From contig JAQGBZ010000098.1 in NCBI GenBank assembly GCA_034687125.1, positions 62,001-126,000 of the forward strand: a stretch of 64,000 nt of DNA. Direction: 5' to 3'. The translations under genes and the position numbers were made by a program. Each line of letters starts with the position of its first letter. Position 1 is the first letter of the stretch. Positions 40,891 through 54,939 of this stretch are shown here, piece after piece. The notes under the pieces were generated by a model. It saw only the letters and a program-made list of their open reading frames with translations, searched no databases and had not been told where the DNA came from. The stretch comes from Neelides folsomi (taxonomy: Eukaryota; Arthropoda; Collembola; Neelipleona; Neelidae).

Positions 40891-42493
40891 AAGCCTTCAT
40901 CTTCCTACGTATGGCTTTATGCTAAATAAGACTTTAATCCTTCACACATCATTATTACATTTTGGGTTATTATGATAATATATGGTAGAAAGATAGATTT
41001 AATTTTCTCTTATCGTCTCTAACCTAACCGATTAACTCTTTTCTCATAATATGACACGCATACATATAATATTGATGAGATTGATGACAATGAATGTTCA
41101 TGATTAAATCCAAGTAACTTCTTTTAAGCCTCATACATATGCCCTTTGTGCAACATTTTAATTTGAGGCAAGGATGATTGAGTGGGTTAGAATAGATACA
41201 TGATACATGATCTTCGCATACAGGCCGGATTACATTACATCATATTCAACATGAACTATCCGAATAAGCCTTAATACCACTAGCATTGTTAACCTTTATA
41301 CCTCTTGGGCGGAATTTAATAAACCCAGACTTTGGCAGAATATTTATGATTGAAATAAAGTGAAAAGGAAATATGGGTCGAATATTCAAAAGTTGTCTTT
41401 ATTCTCTCACCAAGAATCCAAAGAGGATTAGATTAATACCCACCAAAATGTCATTTGATGTTTTCAATGATCTTTCCTTAGATAAAGTTACGTATTATAC
41501 TGAAACTAAATGTGAGAGAGCTGCATGTATGTAAATACAGTGAACCAACCGTAATGCTGTAAATTATATATTTAATATTGCATCCTACACATTGATCATC
41601 GTACACTTCAGTTTGATCCTTATATTTTATCCTTTCATATACCAAAAGAGCATCGCTATTGGCACTACCCGAATCAGTTATGTCACGGGTCAAACTCTTA
41701 CTTTATTATGCCTTTTGTGTCAACCGGTCAACCCTACTTGTTGTATGTAAATGAGCAAATATGAGTATCAGTACATTTTATTGTTAACATATATTATAAA
41801 ATGATTACAGTTATTCAATTTCACCTTATCATTTACCATTTAGTTAGATAAAATTAAAGAGAAAGGAATCTTGATTTACAAACTAATTAAAATCGCAAAT
41901 GATTTATAACGATGAATTATTACTTTTTTATTACTTTTAATGTCAAGTTAAAACTCGATTCTTATCGTTTAAAGAAGATTAAGAAAAGTATCGAAGAGAT
42001 TTTATGGTGAATGTATGGATGCCATACATGTAGCCAAAACAGTGTACTTCATACAAAGATACTTTTAATATAATATGGAGCATTGCGCATTGCTGAAGAT
42101 ACACAATTCTACTTTGTTCTATATAGTTTAGAAAATTCTATAGAATAAAGAAGATTCTGAAAAGTCCATGCTAATCCTAATCGTTAGAGTGAGAATAAAA
42201 TTGAAACAAATAAATGATCCAACCACTTAATCTTACATGAGAATGAAGTAGACTGTAAGAGAGATTTTAATTTTTTAATAGCTCTTAAGGACGATCTGAG
42301 ACAATTAAAGATTAATAAGAGTATAAAAAGTTTCGTGCGAGGAGTCTTCGCGGTTGCATGTTGAGAACGAATAGGGATGGAGTGAAGTTGCGCTTTGCAG
42401 CGAATGGAGCTTGAAAGCATTTTCCTTTATTCAACCCCATACTCGAATTGAAGTAACAAAACCAACCTCGCTCCGTCCGATTCCGAGGATTAA
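40891..42493. other. Intergenic between divergent CCHamide B and PA2G4 genes
   Basis: AT-rich spacer with no recognised exon. The last 200 bases (about 42300-42493) are richer in G+C, probably the PA2G4 promoter and 5' UTR. A GTAAGTG donor at 42494 and an AAAG acceptor ending at 42542 would make a 49-base intron in the 5' UTR. Confidence 0.5.
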
Positions 42494-42625
42494 GTAAGTG
42501 TTTAAATATTTAATCACCCGTGTTTCTGTCTTTAACTAAAAGCCTCATTGAAGGATCGGCGAGAACCTGCGGTCATCTTGAGATCACCTTCCCCGACTTT
42601 CATCACGAATCAAAAGACACTCGAA

Positions 42626-44801
42626 ATGGCGGAGAAGGAAAGTGAACCTGTCGACAAAACTATTGCCGAGGATTTGGTCGTCACGAAGTACAAAATGGCA
42701 GCTGAAATTACAAACAGTAAGCCAAGTCGATTTGATGAAATTCTCCCATCGGACTATGATTATCTTCATTTAATTGGGATCTTGATGAACATGTTTTCCT
42801 ATCAAGCATATGTTTTTTATTTGTCGGCAGCTTTCCTTTATTACACTGGCGGGAAAACATCTTAAAATATTTGTGTAGGGTTCATTAAACTTTATAATCA
42901 TTTAAGAGACCAGTGTTATCATAATCCTATTTAATCAATTACATTGAACCACTTTATGAATCCAAAAGAATGTGATAATACTTATTAAGAGATTTCTTAC
43001 CTTTGTTTTAACGATGCCGATATGCATGGGTGATAATTCTAATTACTTAATTGTTTACCTCAATTAGAAACGCTTGTGGCTGTCATTGCCAAATGTGTTG
43101 TTGGAGCTTCAGTGAGAGAAATCTGCATCTTCGGAGATAAAATGCTCGTGGAGGAAACCGGAAAGACATTTAAGAAAGAGAAAGACCTTAAGAAGGGTAA
43201 GTTTCTTGTATAAGCTTTATGATATTTATGATTATTAGAAAATGAACTTATCGTAATCAATGTTATTTTCTTAGGAATTGCGTTTCCGACTTGTATTTCT
43301 GCAAATAATTGTATCTGCCATTTTTCTCCTCTAAACACCGAACCTGATTACATTCTTAAGGACGAGGATGTGCTTAAGATGTAATAAGCCATTTTGGATT
43401 AAAACTCATTTTATTTATAATTTGTTAAACATTTAATCCAATTTTAGCCTTAATCTAAAATTATATTTTATTCAGTGATTTGGGAGCTCACATTGACGGA
43501 AACATTGCTGTTGTTGCTCACACTTTGGTTGTTGGAGCCGAAGTAGGGAAGAAAGTGACAGGACGAAAGGCAGATGTGATTTTAGCTGCTCACTATGCTT
43601 CTGAAGCAGCACTCCGATTAGTCAGACCAGGAAACGAAGTAATTTATTTACACCACAATTATTTCAATATTAAATTACATTTATTACGAATTGTCTTATG
43701 CTTAAAAACTGCAATTGTTCCATTGCAGTCTGATAAGGTCACTGAATCAGTGACAAAAATTTCTGAGGCATACAAGTGCAAGCCTATTGAAGGGATGCTG
43801 AGCCATCAATTGTTGCAGAACGTAATCGATGGAGCCAAAACTATTATTCAAAATCCCAATGAGGCTCAAAGGAAGGAATACGAAAAGTGTACCTTTGAAC
43901 TCCACGAGGTCTATGCTGTTGATGTACTCATTTCAACCGGTGAAGGACAGGTATGGTATTTACATTACTAGTATAAATTTTTTTATATTATTTATTAGTA
44001 ACATGCATTGAAATAAACTTTAAATTCCCATTTAACATTTTCGTATTGTTTTTCAGGGAAAAGAAATGACTACCAGAATTTCTGTTTATAAAAGAACTGA
44101 TGATCAGTACATGCTTAAACTAAAGGCTTCAAGGGCTTTCTTTAGTGAGGTAAAGTTGAATATTTCACTTCAACTCGGATCATACTAATAAACTGATATT
44201 AATTTTATTTATTTATTCAATCATTCATTATTTCAGGTGAATCAGAAGCACGGATTCATGGCTTTCAATTTAAGAGATTTTGAAGATGAGAAGCGAGCAA
44301 AGTTGGGTGTCAATGAGTGCGTAACTCATAAAATTATTGACCCATACCAAGTTCTCTATGAAAAGAATGGTAAGTGGATAAAATGCGAATGGTTTAAAGA
44401 TAAATATTTTCAAATCTTACATTTTTAGCAAATGGTAATTATTAATTGAATTTTATAGGAGAATTTGTGGCTCAATTCAAGTTTACCGTTCTTTTGATGC
44501 CAAGCGGCTCTCATAAAATCACTGGCCTTCCTTTCAACGCTGAGCTCTTTGAGTCTGAACACAAAATTGATAATGAAGATATAAAAGTAAGAAATTCAGT
44601 TACCTTTAATGGTAAAATGATAAATATTCATTTGTTATGCATTTCTTTACCATTTTAATAATTCTATAGAAACTCCTAAATACGCCCGTGAATGCCAGCA
44701 AGAAGAAGAAGAAGAAGACAGCTGATGCCAAAACGGGAGGAGATGCAAAGCAAAAAGCTGAATTGAACCCAGCGGCCTCGAATGGAGAGACTCAATGTTA
44801 A
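42626..44801 (+). CDS. PA2G4: PA2G4 / EBP1 (proliferation-associated 2G4), methionine-aminopeptidase-like
   Basis: Nine coding exons: 42626-42716, 43068-43196, 43275-43380, 43476-43638, 43729-43950, 44057-44149, 44237-44369, 44459-44586, 44670-44801, joining in phase to 398 aa (human protein 394). The match to EBP1 runs end to end: [122 protein letters not shown], and a lysine-rich tail (SKKKKKK). The protein has the creatinase/aminopeptidase fold but no peptidase activity. It binds RNA and pre-ribosomes in nucleolus and cytoplasm, and regulates growth and translation. The ATG in CGAAATGGCGGAG is chosen because it gives the normal N-terminus; the longer open frame upstream lacks an ATG. Confidence 0.96.
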
Positions 44802-45640
44802 TTGAGCTTCTGAATCAATCAATGAATGAAAAAATGTGCAAATTTTCTTCCTCAAATTTCTTCATCGTCTCTAAATTCAATGCAAATCTCTTTTACAGTT
44901 TGACAAATAGTTGGAACTTCTTGAATATCATATTCATGTAAATTTAAGTTTAATTTAATTCCCGAGTAAATGGGATATAATATTTACTAAAAAAAGATGT
45001 TGTTTTATCCTTTTATCAATTGTGACTTTTCGAAGGATGAAAAACTTAAACTAATGATTAGAACGGTGAGGGTGGCTTATAATTCATTAAATGAATTAAT
45101 TTTTTTGTAAGTGACCAAATGGTAATATGAATGAAAGTGTATGATTAATTTCCGAACTTATTATTCTATAATAATTAGACCTGATACTCCGACATGCTAA
45201 TTAATCTTAACCTCTAAAGATGATTCAAACATGTATTCTGTTATTTATTTGTCGAAAACTTTCCATTTTTGAATTGTTTAATACGAGAACTAAACTTAGG
45301 ATATTTTATAGTTATTAAGAAGAGATGAGTTTGGAATTTGCCGGAAGGAAAATTTGGTAATAAAATTTTGGAAGTTTTGCATCCGAACCAACATGTCCTT
45401 TATTACATTATGGTATCATCTTCGAGATGTTTCCAATATTCATTGTTTTTTAGAATATTTTAGTAAATACTTTGTATTTATATGTTAGACAATTTGAAAT
45501 TGACAAGAACACACTATTAATATATATTATGCATGTTTTAATCTACAATTTATATTATGTATTCTTTATCAATTGCATATTTCTCTACTTTACATAATCA
45601 TTTCAATAAATTATGATTTTACTAATTTACTTAATGGGCT
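44802..45640. other. Intergenic between convergent PA2G4 and MIC13 genes
   Basis: AT-rich, containing the two 3' UTRs. No exon, repeat or RNA gene was recognised. Confidence 0.55.
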
Positions 45641-46380
45641 TTAATGTTTCTGCGTTTCATGGCTGGGTTCATTCGAAGAGGATTTTGTTTCAATAACAAT
45701 GGTGTGTTCTTGACCGGTTTCATTTATCATGCCAGTCATTTTTTGCCAACCTTGACCAGTTAGACTTTTGATATTCTCAGGTGCATTTGCCAAAAACCTA
45801 GTTGTGAAGAGAACTCCTTTATTCCATGCTGGTTTAACGATTCCGTCCTCGCTGTTAAATGAGTTCATCCAGCTCATGTCGAAATTGAGCCATTCTTTTC
45901 GAAAGTCACTCACCGACTATCAAAATAATAAATTAGCAATTTACAAATAGTAAAAATAATCCATAATTCTAAAAGAAAACAAACACTAAAGTACTTTTAG
46001 TATATAAACTTACTTGAGTTACTGGAGCCATCGTATTTGAAATGTGCTTGCTTGTGCAAGTAATGAAACCTCTTGCATTGGGAATTAAATCAATTGTCGC
46101 ATTTACGTCTTTTTTAAAACGGTCGTAATTTTCAATTGTTTCATCAGTCGACCTCCATAATCCGGAGTCGTAGAAAATGTAGAGTGTCCCACCTCCCAAA
46201 AATGTCCTGTTAGTGATAAAAGTTTCATCATGTATACAAATAATTGTAAATCCATGCTATTACTATTTCCAAGTTGAAAAATAGGCAAACATGAATTTTT
46301 ACAATATTGAAGTTAAATCAAAATTAAATCATTAATAAATATCAATTGTCAACTTACTTTGTTAGATATCTAAATGCCAT
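45641..46380 (-). CDS. MIC13/QIL1-like MICOS complex subunit
   Basis: Three exons on the minus strand: 46380-46358, 46206-46014, 45916-45641, joining in phase to 163 aa. The N-terminus MAFRYLTKTFLGGGTLYIFYDSGLW resembles MIC13, where a short membrane segment (GGAVYLVYDQELLG in human) is followed by SD/STDET. The second conserved block, PAWNKGVLFTTRFLANAPENIKSLTGQGWQKM, matches the W-N-G-...-AP-...-GW pattern of the family. MIC13 bridges the two MICOS subcomplexes at cristae junctions of the inner mitochondrial membrane. A polar tail of about 25 residues past that block and a longer middle part make it larger than human MIC13 (118 aa). It shares its strand with the downstream-numbered lipase gene, which ends about 600 bases upstream of it. 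The call rests on motif resemblance only. Confidence 0.68.
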
Positions 46381-46990
46381 AATTTATTTTTGATTGAAAA
46401 GCTGGGAAGTTGGGATGAATCTGTAAGAAAAAGTTAAAACTATTTGAGACCCATTAGAATCAATTATAAAGATTTGATCGTTGATAAATTAATAAGTAGA
46501 GTGATTATAATTATTTTAATAATGAGGCAAACCTATTTTGCATAAAAGATGTTAGAAGTCAAACGAAAGAATTATAAAATTCTTCTCCCTTCCTTCCCCA
46601 ATGTAAGTAGATTTGAACTTGCTTGGAAGTATTGCAGTGAATAGCTCCTAACAAGTATTTACGCATAGCCATCTAATAGATACTCATTCAAGGACGCGAA
46701 GAATGAATAAACGTTAGGCTTTTAACGTTTACTTTTCTCAACCAAATTAAAAATAATTTACAATGCAAGTCTACTGTTTAATGCTATTAGATCCATTTCG
46801 CTTATGATGTATAAAACATTAAATACACAAGTTATGTAATAAATCTTTAATTGTAATCTATAAAAATCATTATGGATTGTAATTTCAGTAATTGTGTTGA
46901 GTAAAACTTTCATTATTTTAAATTGTTTATGAGTAGATTGGCATTCATCATATTATCATCATGCTGATTGAACCATGAGGTAGAAATATC

Positions 46991-48966
46991 TTAAGAAAAA
47001 TCCTTGATTAAATTTATTGCAGGTTTGTATACAAGTTCTGGAGCAAGAATAGAGAGGTAGTAATCCTGATGACCCCAAGTATCTGGGTAATTAACCTTTC
47101 TTTTGAAAATAACATTTGGAAGCATTTCCGCTGTCGATTCTGTATCCTATTTGAAGTTCATAAATATTATAAAGCACTAGAATTAGTTGGTAATTGATTG
47201 GGTATCTCACCTTAGACGTAATAATTGAATCAGTTTTCCCATAAAACATTGCTACCGGAACAGTTACTTTAGATAGGTCATATCTTGGAGGATTCCTTGT
47301 TCCATAAACTCTCATATTTCCACCAGAGCCAAAGTTGTATTTTAATGTCATAGGTTCAGGTACTCGAGTGGCTTGTAGTACATCGATTATTGTTCGGATA
47401 GAAGTACGCGATGGGAATTCTCCCAAAATTACATCCCAAATATCCTGAACAAAATTGGGTTTTTGATTATGAATTTATGTACAAGATAAGTAAGTATATT
47501 TATAAAGATTTTAAAGAGCATCAATAGTTTCAGTTATAAGTGTAGTTATAATATTTAACAAACGTCAATTATTTTTCCTGGAGAATATCCAGTAATTTCA
47601 TAAACCAAGCCATCACAAATAAATCTTGCCGTTCCACATACAATTTTCCACAATGGACGAACGATCGGTTGAAAGTATGTTGCTAAAAATCCTCGGTTGT
47701 TTGAAACAATAGATAATAAATTTTTCAGAGGCTGAAATTCATGTTTAAACTCATTTAAAAATTTATAATCGGATTTTATTTGTAAATTGATATTTTGATT
47801 CTTTAAATTACTTCTTCTGGATTGATCATTGTGGCAATTAAACGAAAAGGGAATGCCGATACATTCCCAAATGTTGCACCCGGAGCAAGACCAACAAATA
47901 GAGATATTTTATTATTGTATTCTGGAGTTTCGGCCATTCCTTTAAAAAATAGAATTGTTCCAAGGGAAAATCCAATATATGTAAGTTTAGTTTGATTTGT
48001 CACTCCGAGGATATAATCAATCGTTGCAGGAATATCATATTTGGCCATCTCATCAACTCTAATTAAATTATAAATTATAATGCATTCACATTGAACCATT
48101 AATGTTTAGTTGCTTGTTATATAAAATTCCTTATACCCAAAATCCCAATATTCTATTGAATCATCTACCAACCAGGCATGTCCTATTGAATAATGATTTC
48201 CTCTTGTATTGAACATCCAAACATCATACCCTGCATCTGCTAACATAAATCCTTTCAACCAATAAAATAAAAATATTAACAATTAGATACTGAAAGTAAT
48301 TAGATATAATAATGAATTATATATTATATACCGAATGAATCTTTAGTCGATCCTGTAACAGGTAGAAGCCATTCCTTGGAGCTGCATAAAATGCCATGAA
48401 AGAGAGCGACTACTGGTCTTCCAGGAGAAGCGATTCTATGAAGGGCTAATCTATACCCATCTTTGGATATTGCTTCGTAAATTTCACTTTTGTATCCATA
48501 TTTTTTTATGATTTCCGGCTAAAATATTAACGTATTTACGTTAGTATCAGTATAAGAAATTAATTATTTGTACAGTACATTCATGTAATTAACGCTTAAT
48601 GTTATAGTTAAATTGTAAAGCACTGTTTTGTATAATACTGAATAAAAAAAGTATAATTAGGGATGGTGAAATTTATAGTAAAAGTTTGAAATTTACACAT
48701 AAAAAGATGAATAAATACAAAGAATTTCACATCAAACGACATTTTAGGATAATAGAAAGATAGTTGATTATTAATTTGTAATATTGTAGTAACAACTAGG
48801 TATGTGTAGATTTATTATTAATTACCGTTCTCAAATCTGCGTCTGACTTGTCGACTTTATTATTACCCTTAATTGTTTTTCTGCCAAATTGATTAAAAGA
48901 CAACCTGCTGGTAGTAACGTTAATTTCACTTATTAAATATATAACAAACAAAAGAAATTTTATCAT
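46991..48966 (-). CDS. Acid lipase family protein (gastric/lysosomal triacylglycerol lipase-like)
   Basis: Seven coding exons on the minus strand: 48966-48826, 48518-48332, 48251-48137, 48058-47812, 47731-47564, 47444-47211, 47146-46991, joining in phase to 415 aa, normal for the family. A signal peptide (MIKFLLFVIYLIS) is followed by the lipase N-terminal motif PEIIKKYGYKSEIYEAISKDGYRLALHRI, the oxyanion region FHGIL, and ADAGYDVWMFNTRGNHYS. Ser179 lies in GFSLG, Asp358 in YGKTDSI and His390 in GHQDYY. The complete triad implies an active secreted or lysosomal lipid esterase. Intron 5 uses a GTTTGT donor. A partial tandem copy lies 3 kb upstream of its start on the same strand (51305-52476). 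Confidence 0.94.
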
Positions 48967-50530
48967 TTTTTAAAGAGTTTAGAACTGGGCTTATTAAGCC
49001 ACTTGTGTGTAATAAGTAATTAATTATGGTAAAGGGGTATAGTAAACTTTCGTTGTAAGTGATGTTTAATCTTTAGATGATCCCTCATTAATAAATTCAA
49101 TCTCTTTTCGACACGTGTAAAGATTAGGATTATAAATTATATGACATTCAATTTATCACATGGAAAATTTTTTTGCTATAATGAATTAATAAACCAAAGA
49201 GCAAAATTATTAATGGAATTGTAAAAGTACAGAAGTCACTATTTTATGATGTAATTAAGGCTTCAAACAAATAGGGACAATCGTATGACATCTCATTGAG
49301 TTTTTCTTGATTGATTTAAAAGATAAAAAGTTATTTAAGAAACGAATAGTTGTAAAATGAGATTCTATTTATGTATGTTATCAAAGATCAGAGATGAGAG
49401 TAATAAAGCCGTCCTAAGGTGAGTTGTTGTTTTTTAGCAACCTTTTTATGATTTTACGAACACATTTGTGATTATTAAAAGCAAGCAGGCTTTTATAACA
49501 AATAAAAAACGTTCACAATTTAAAAGGTTATCCTTGATGTATTTATGAAAAAAGTTTGTTTAAACTAAATAACAAATACGGAAATATAAACCCATGATTA
49601 AGACATAATATGTTTTATGGGAAGATTACATATTACAGTAGTTCTATTGAGTGGTATAAATATCAGTTCAGGATTAAAATTAAAGCGTGATCCGATAATC
49701 CTTTAATTAGTTTGATCATTTAACTTTTGAACTAACTATGCATTTGGTATACAAATAGACGTTAGTGGCAAAATAATGCTAACGTAGAATCATAAATGAA
49801 TATAATTTTCAGTTGATTAACCTTCGTCCCCCTAATGTGCATTTGTAAAATTATATAGGAAGCTCTGTTCATCTAAAGTTTAAATTTATTTTAGAAACGC
49901 ATTGGCATTGACAATAAAGCGAGATTAACCTTTCTGGACCCATGTATTACTACTCATTGTTTAAGGTGAAATCTACTTAACTCAGAACATAAATTATTTG
50001 CTTTATTAGTTCATGTTCTTCTTCCTCATTCATACTGAACGATTTGATAATTGTGATTAAAGTGAATCTTCAAGCATTAGATAAGAAAGACATTTGTCGA
50101 ATTTCTGCTACAACAACAATATGGATTCCCTTTCATTGTGTTAGTGGCTAATGGTGACCGTCTCTGAGATTGATCAATTGATCATAGCTTTGCATGATCC
50201 TTACATGCATTCTCTAGACACTTCAAGAAACTCTTCTGTGGATATTTCACAAATATGCAAACAAAAATTGTAATTAAGTAATACAAGTAATAATAGACGT
50301 ACGTATTAGGTTCATTTTTTAATATATTACAAATGAATTTACGTTTCGGCCAAATTTTTATCAAAAGAAGGGAATATTTATTGAACTTTATTATTATAAA
50401 TCAGATATTGGTGCTAATTTTAACTGTGTATTTTATTCATTAAATTAATGATACATATTATATACTAAATATTATAAAATTAAGTAACAAAAAAGTATTC
50501 TTAATAATAGCTTAATTTAAGAAATGGACT
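46991..50530 (-). repeat. Segmental tandem duplication, unit 1 (complete lipase gene and upstream flank)
   Basis: Lipase exons plus about 1.5 kb of 5' flank recur at 51300-53095. The similarity extends past the gene: CTTCTTCCTCATTCATACTGAAC near 50010 recurs near 52580, and AGAAATGGACTAATAAAC near 50520 recurs near 53070. Unit 1 is longer because unit 2 has lost internal segments. Confidence 0.85.
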
Positions 50531-50642
50531 AATAAACGAATAGAAAATTAAATATTTTTTAAATACTTTATTGTACACGGTACATACATAGATATTACTG
50601 TAGGCAGTATGTAATTAATCTTAAATAATTATTGCTTATTGA
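48967..50642. other. Intergenic, upstream of the complete lipase gene
   Basis: AT-rich 5' flank of the lipase. The distal part (from about 49915) is shared with the flank of the partial copy. No independent gene was recognised. Confidence 0.55.
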
Positions 50643-51266
50643 CAGTGACGTTCCGTGGTATGGTCCGGCCGGGTCTTGGGTACAGCCCCCTTCCCCATTT
50701 GATGAAATTATTTTTAGAAATTATTCAAAAATTGGTATTGTATGTTAAATTATCAAATTGTTCAAACATTTTATAAAATGAGTTATTTGTTATGTTCCTA
50801 CATTATTACTGATCTAATAACTATTAATCACGGCACCTTAAGATCCCCAGAAGTTTTTTTTAGAAATTCAGACAAGAATCAAATACGGGACCTCAGATTC
50901 CGAAAATTTTTTTTAATTTAGTTAAGAATTAAATACAGGACATCCAGGTCCCGAGAAATTTTTATAAAATTTAGTTAAGAATTAATTCAGGACCGCCAGG
51001 TCACGAGAAAATTTTTTGAAATTCATTTAGGTCCTGAACCAAAAAGAAAATTATTCTATATCCGAAGTCTTAATAGTTCTGAATGTCCTGTAATTATTTT
51101 AGACTTATAAAAATTTAAATGCAGACCTAAGGTCCGAAAAATATTTTTTGAAAAATAACTATTACACCTAGTGTAAAATTAAGAATAAAGCCGTATTATC
51201 TAGTGTAAGGGACCTTGCCCCCTTGACCGTCAGGCCTCCCTCATCCTTCTCGTAGTTACGTTACTG
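50643..51266. mobile_element. Non-autonomous hAT-type transposon (624 bp)
   Basis: The left end is CAGTGACGTTCC. The right end, reverse-complemented, is CAGTAACGTAACTACG, the CAGTG/A-CGTA type common in hAT elements. A perfect 8-bp target duplication CTTATTGA flanks it (50635-50642 and 51267-51274), the hAT hallmark. The interior holds about four decayed tandem units of about 50-52 bases (pattern GGACC..CAGGTC.CGAGAAA then T-rich and TTAGTTAAGAATTAA). There is no transposase reading frame. It inserted between the two units of the lipase duplication. Confidence 0.85.
50832..51040. repeat. Decayed 50-52 bp tandem repeats inside the hAT element
   Basis: Units begin near 50832, 50888, 50938 and 50990. 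Each starts with (G)GGACC/GGACATCC/GGACCGCC, a CAGGTC-CGAGAA segment, a T-run and TTAGTTAAGAATTAA. The copies are diverged, so this minisatellite is old. Confidence 0.7.
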
Positions 51267-51299
51267 CTTATTGACAGACATTTATTATAGCTGATTGAC

Positions 51300-53095
51300 A
51301 AATCTTATAAAAAATCCTGAATTAACTTAATTGTAGGTTTGTATACAAGTTCTGTAGCAAGAAAAGAGAGTATATAATCCTGATGACCCCAAGTATCCGG
51401 GTGATTGACTTTTCTTTTGAAAACCACATTCGGAAGTTGATCCGAAGTGTTTTCTGTATCCTATTCAATATTTTAAGTTTATATTATAAACGACTAGAAT
51501 TTGTTGGTAATTGGTTGGGTATCTCATCTTAGGGGAAACACTTGTATCAGTTTTTCCATAAAACAATGCTACAGGAGCAGTTACTTTAGATAGATCATAT
51601 CTTGGAGGTTTTCTTGTTCCATAAACTCTCATGTTTCCATTATTGCCAAAGTTGTATTTTAATGCAATAGACTCAGTGACTCGCATTGATTGTAGTAAGT
51701 CGATTATTGTTCGGATAGAAGTACGCGATGGGAATTCTCCCAAAATTACATCCCAGATATCCTGAAAAAAATTGGGTTTTTTGATTATGAATTTATGTTC
51801 CAACAAAGAGAGATATTTTATTATTGTATTCTGGAGTTTCGGCCATTCCTTTAAAAAATAGAATTGTTCCAAGAGAAAATCCAATATATGTAAGTTTAGT
51901 TTGATTTGTCACTCCGAGGATATAATCAATCGTTGCAGGAATATCATATTTGGCCATCTCATCAACTCTAATTAAATATTGAGCAATTTTATGTATTAGG
52001 TATTGACATTGAACCAAAATAAATTTTTATTATAATTTTGAGTTGATTGAAGTAATGAGTTTGTGATAATAATAAATATAAAATTTCTTATACCCGAAAT
52101 CCCAATATTCTAAAGAGTCATCGACCAACCAGGTATGACCGATTGAATACTGATTTTCTCTTGTATTGAACAACCAAACATCAAATCCTGCATCTGATAG
52201 CATGAAACCTTTCAAACAATAAAATATAATACTGCCAATTAGATACTCAGAGTAATTGGAAATGAATATTACCTAATGAATTGCCATATTATATAAATAG
52301 GTATTTGTACCGATTGAATCTTTAGGCGATCCGGTAACAGGCATAAACCATTCCTTGGAGCTGGTAAAAAGTCCATGAAAGAGAGCGACTACTGGTCTTC
52401 CAGGAGAAGCGATTCTATGAAGGGCTAATCTATACCCATCTTTGGATATTGCTTCGTGAATTTCACTTTTGTATTCTTATGAAAGAGGGATGGACTTTTC
52501 TGGATCCATGTCCTTGCTCATTGTACAAGATATAATCCACTTAACTGAGGATCAAAATTATTAGTTTTATTAGTTGATGATCTTCTTCCTCATTCATACT
52601 GAACTATGATTGAAAGTGAATCTTCAGGCACTAGACAAGACAGAGAATTGTCGAATTTCTGTTACAACCACAACCTGGATTATTTCATTGTGTCAATGGC
52701 TGTGGCTAGTGGTAACCCAACCCGTGATTGATCAAAGCATGATCCCTACTCTTAGGAACATGATCAATCACGTATATGCATTCTCTTCAAGGAACTCTTC
52801 TGTGGATGATTCAGAAATATACAAACAATAATTGCGATTATGTAATAAAATTAACAATAGACGTAGGTCAATTTTTTAATCAATTACTCATGAATTTACA
52901 TTTTCGAAAAATTTTTATCAAAAGAAGACAATGTTTATTGAGCGTTAAAATTATAATTCAATATTGTTGCTGATTTTTGATGTGCATTTTATTCATTAAG
53001 CTCATGATATAATATTAAATATGGTAAAATTAAGTAACAAAAAATTATTATTAATATTAGCTTAGATTTAGAAATGGACTAATAAACAAATAAGT
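51300..53095 (-). repeat. Segmental tandem duplication, unit 2 (partial)
   Basis: Second unit of the lipase duplication, about half the length of unit 1 because of at least two internal losses. One is about 0.4 kb covering exon 5 and the end of exon 4. The other is about 1.4 kb covering the start of exon 2, intron 1, exon 1 and adjacent flank. Remaining parts align closely with unit 1. Confidence 0.85.
51305..52476 (-). pseudogene. Partial lipase copy (pseudogene)
   Basis: Remnants on the minus strand correspond to lipase exon 2 (5'-truncated, 52476-52311), exon 3 (52208-52094), exon 4 (from 51967, 3' part lost near 51800), exon 6 (51761-51528) and exon 7 (51460-51305). Exon 1 with the signal peptide and exon 5 are absent. 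The donor after exon 6 is AT instead of GT (base 51527). The NTRGN motif reads NTREN. Ser (GFSLG), Asp (YGKTD) and His (GHQDY) codons all remain, and reading frames inside surviving exons are intact, so decay is recent or constraint lasted after duplication. No complete lipase can be made from this locus as it stands. Confidence 0.88.
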
Positions 53096-53244
53096 ATGTA
53101 GAATAATAAACAATACTTATGGTAGGTTGTATAAGTATGTACTGTAAGTACTTTGTATATTTATAAATTCGTAAAATTTCATTATGCATAACTACCATAT
53201 GTCTATGTAATATAAAATTTAAGTAAAAATAACAAAATTAGGTA

Positions 53245-53358
53245 CTCTCCTAGGAAAGGTGAAAGTTGAAATCCCGCCTTTTGTTATAGCGCTGGTTAGA
53301 TACAAATTTAAATAGAAGAAAAAAAGCGGGATTTCAACTTTCAACTTTCCAACGAGAG
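53245..53358. mobile_element. MITE with about 33-bp inverted repeats (114 bp)
   Basis: The left arm runs from CTCTCCTAGGAAAGG to TTGAAATCCCGC. The right arm, reverse-complemented, runs from CTCTCGTTGGAAAG to TTGAAATCCCGC. TA flanks both ends. There is no coding capacity. Arm length and the closing TCCCGC resemble the element at 30369, suggesting a related Tc1/mariner-type family. It lies just downstream of the serine protease stop codon. Confidence 0.82.
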
Positions 53359-53383
53359 TAGGTACTTAAATTCTATAAAGAAA

Positions 53384-54939
<1,556 letters not shown>

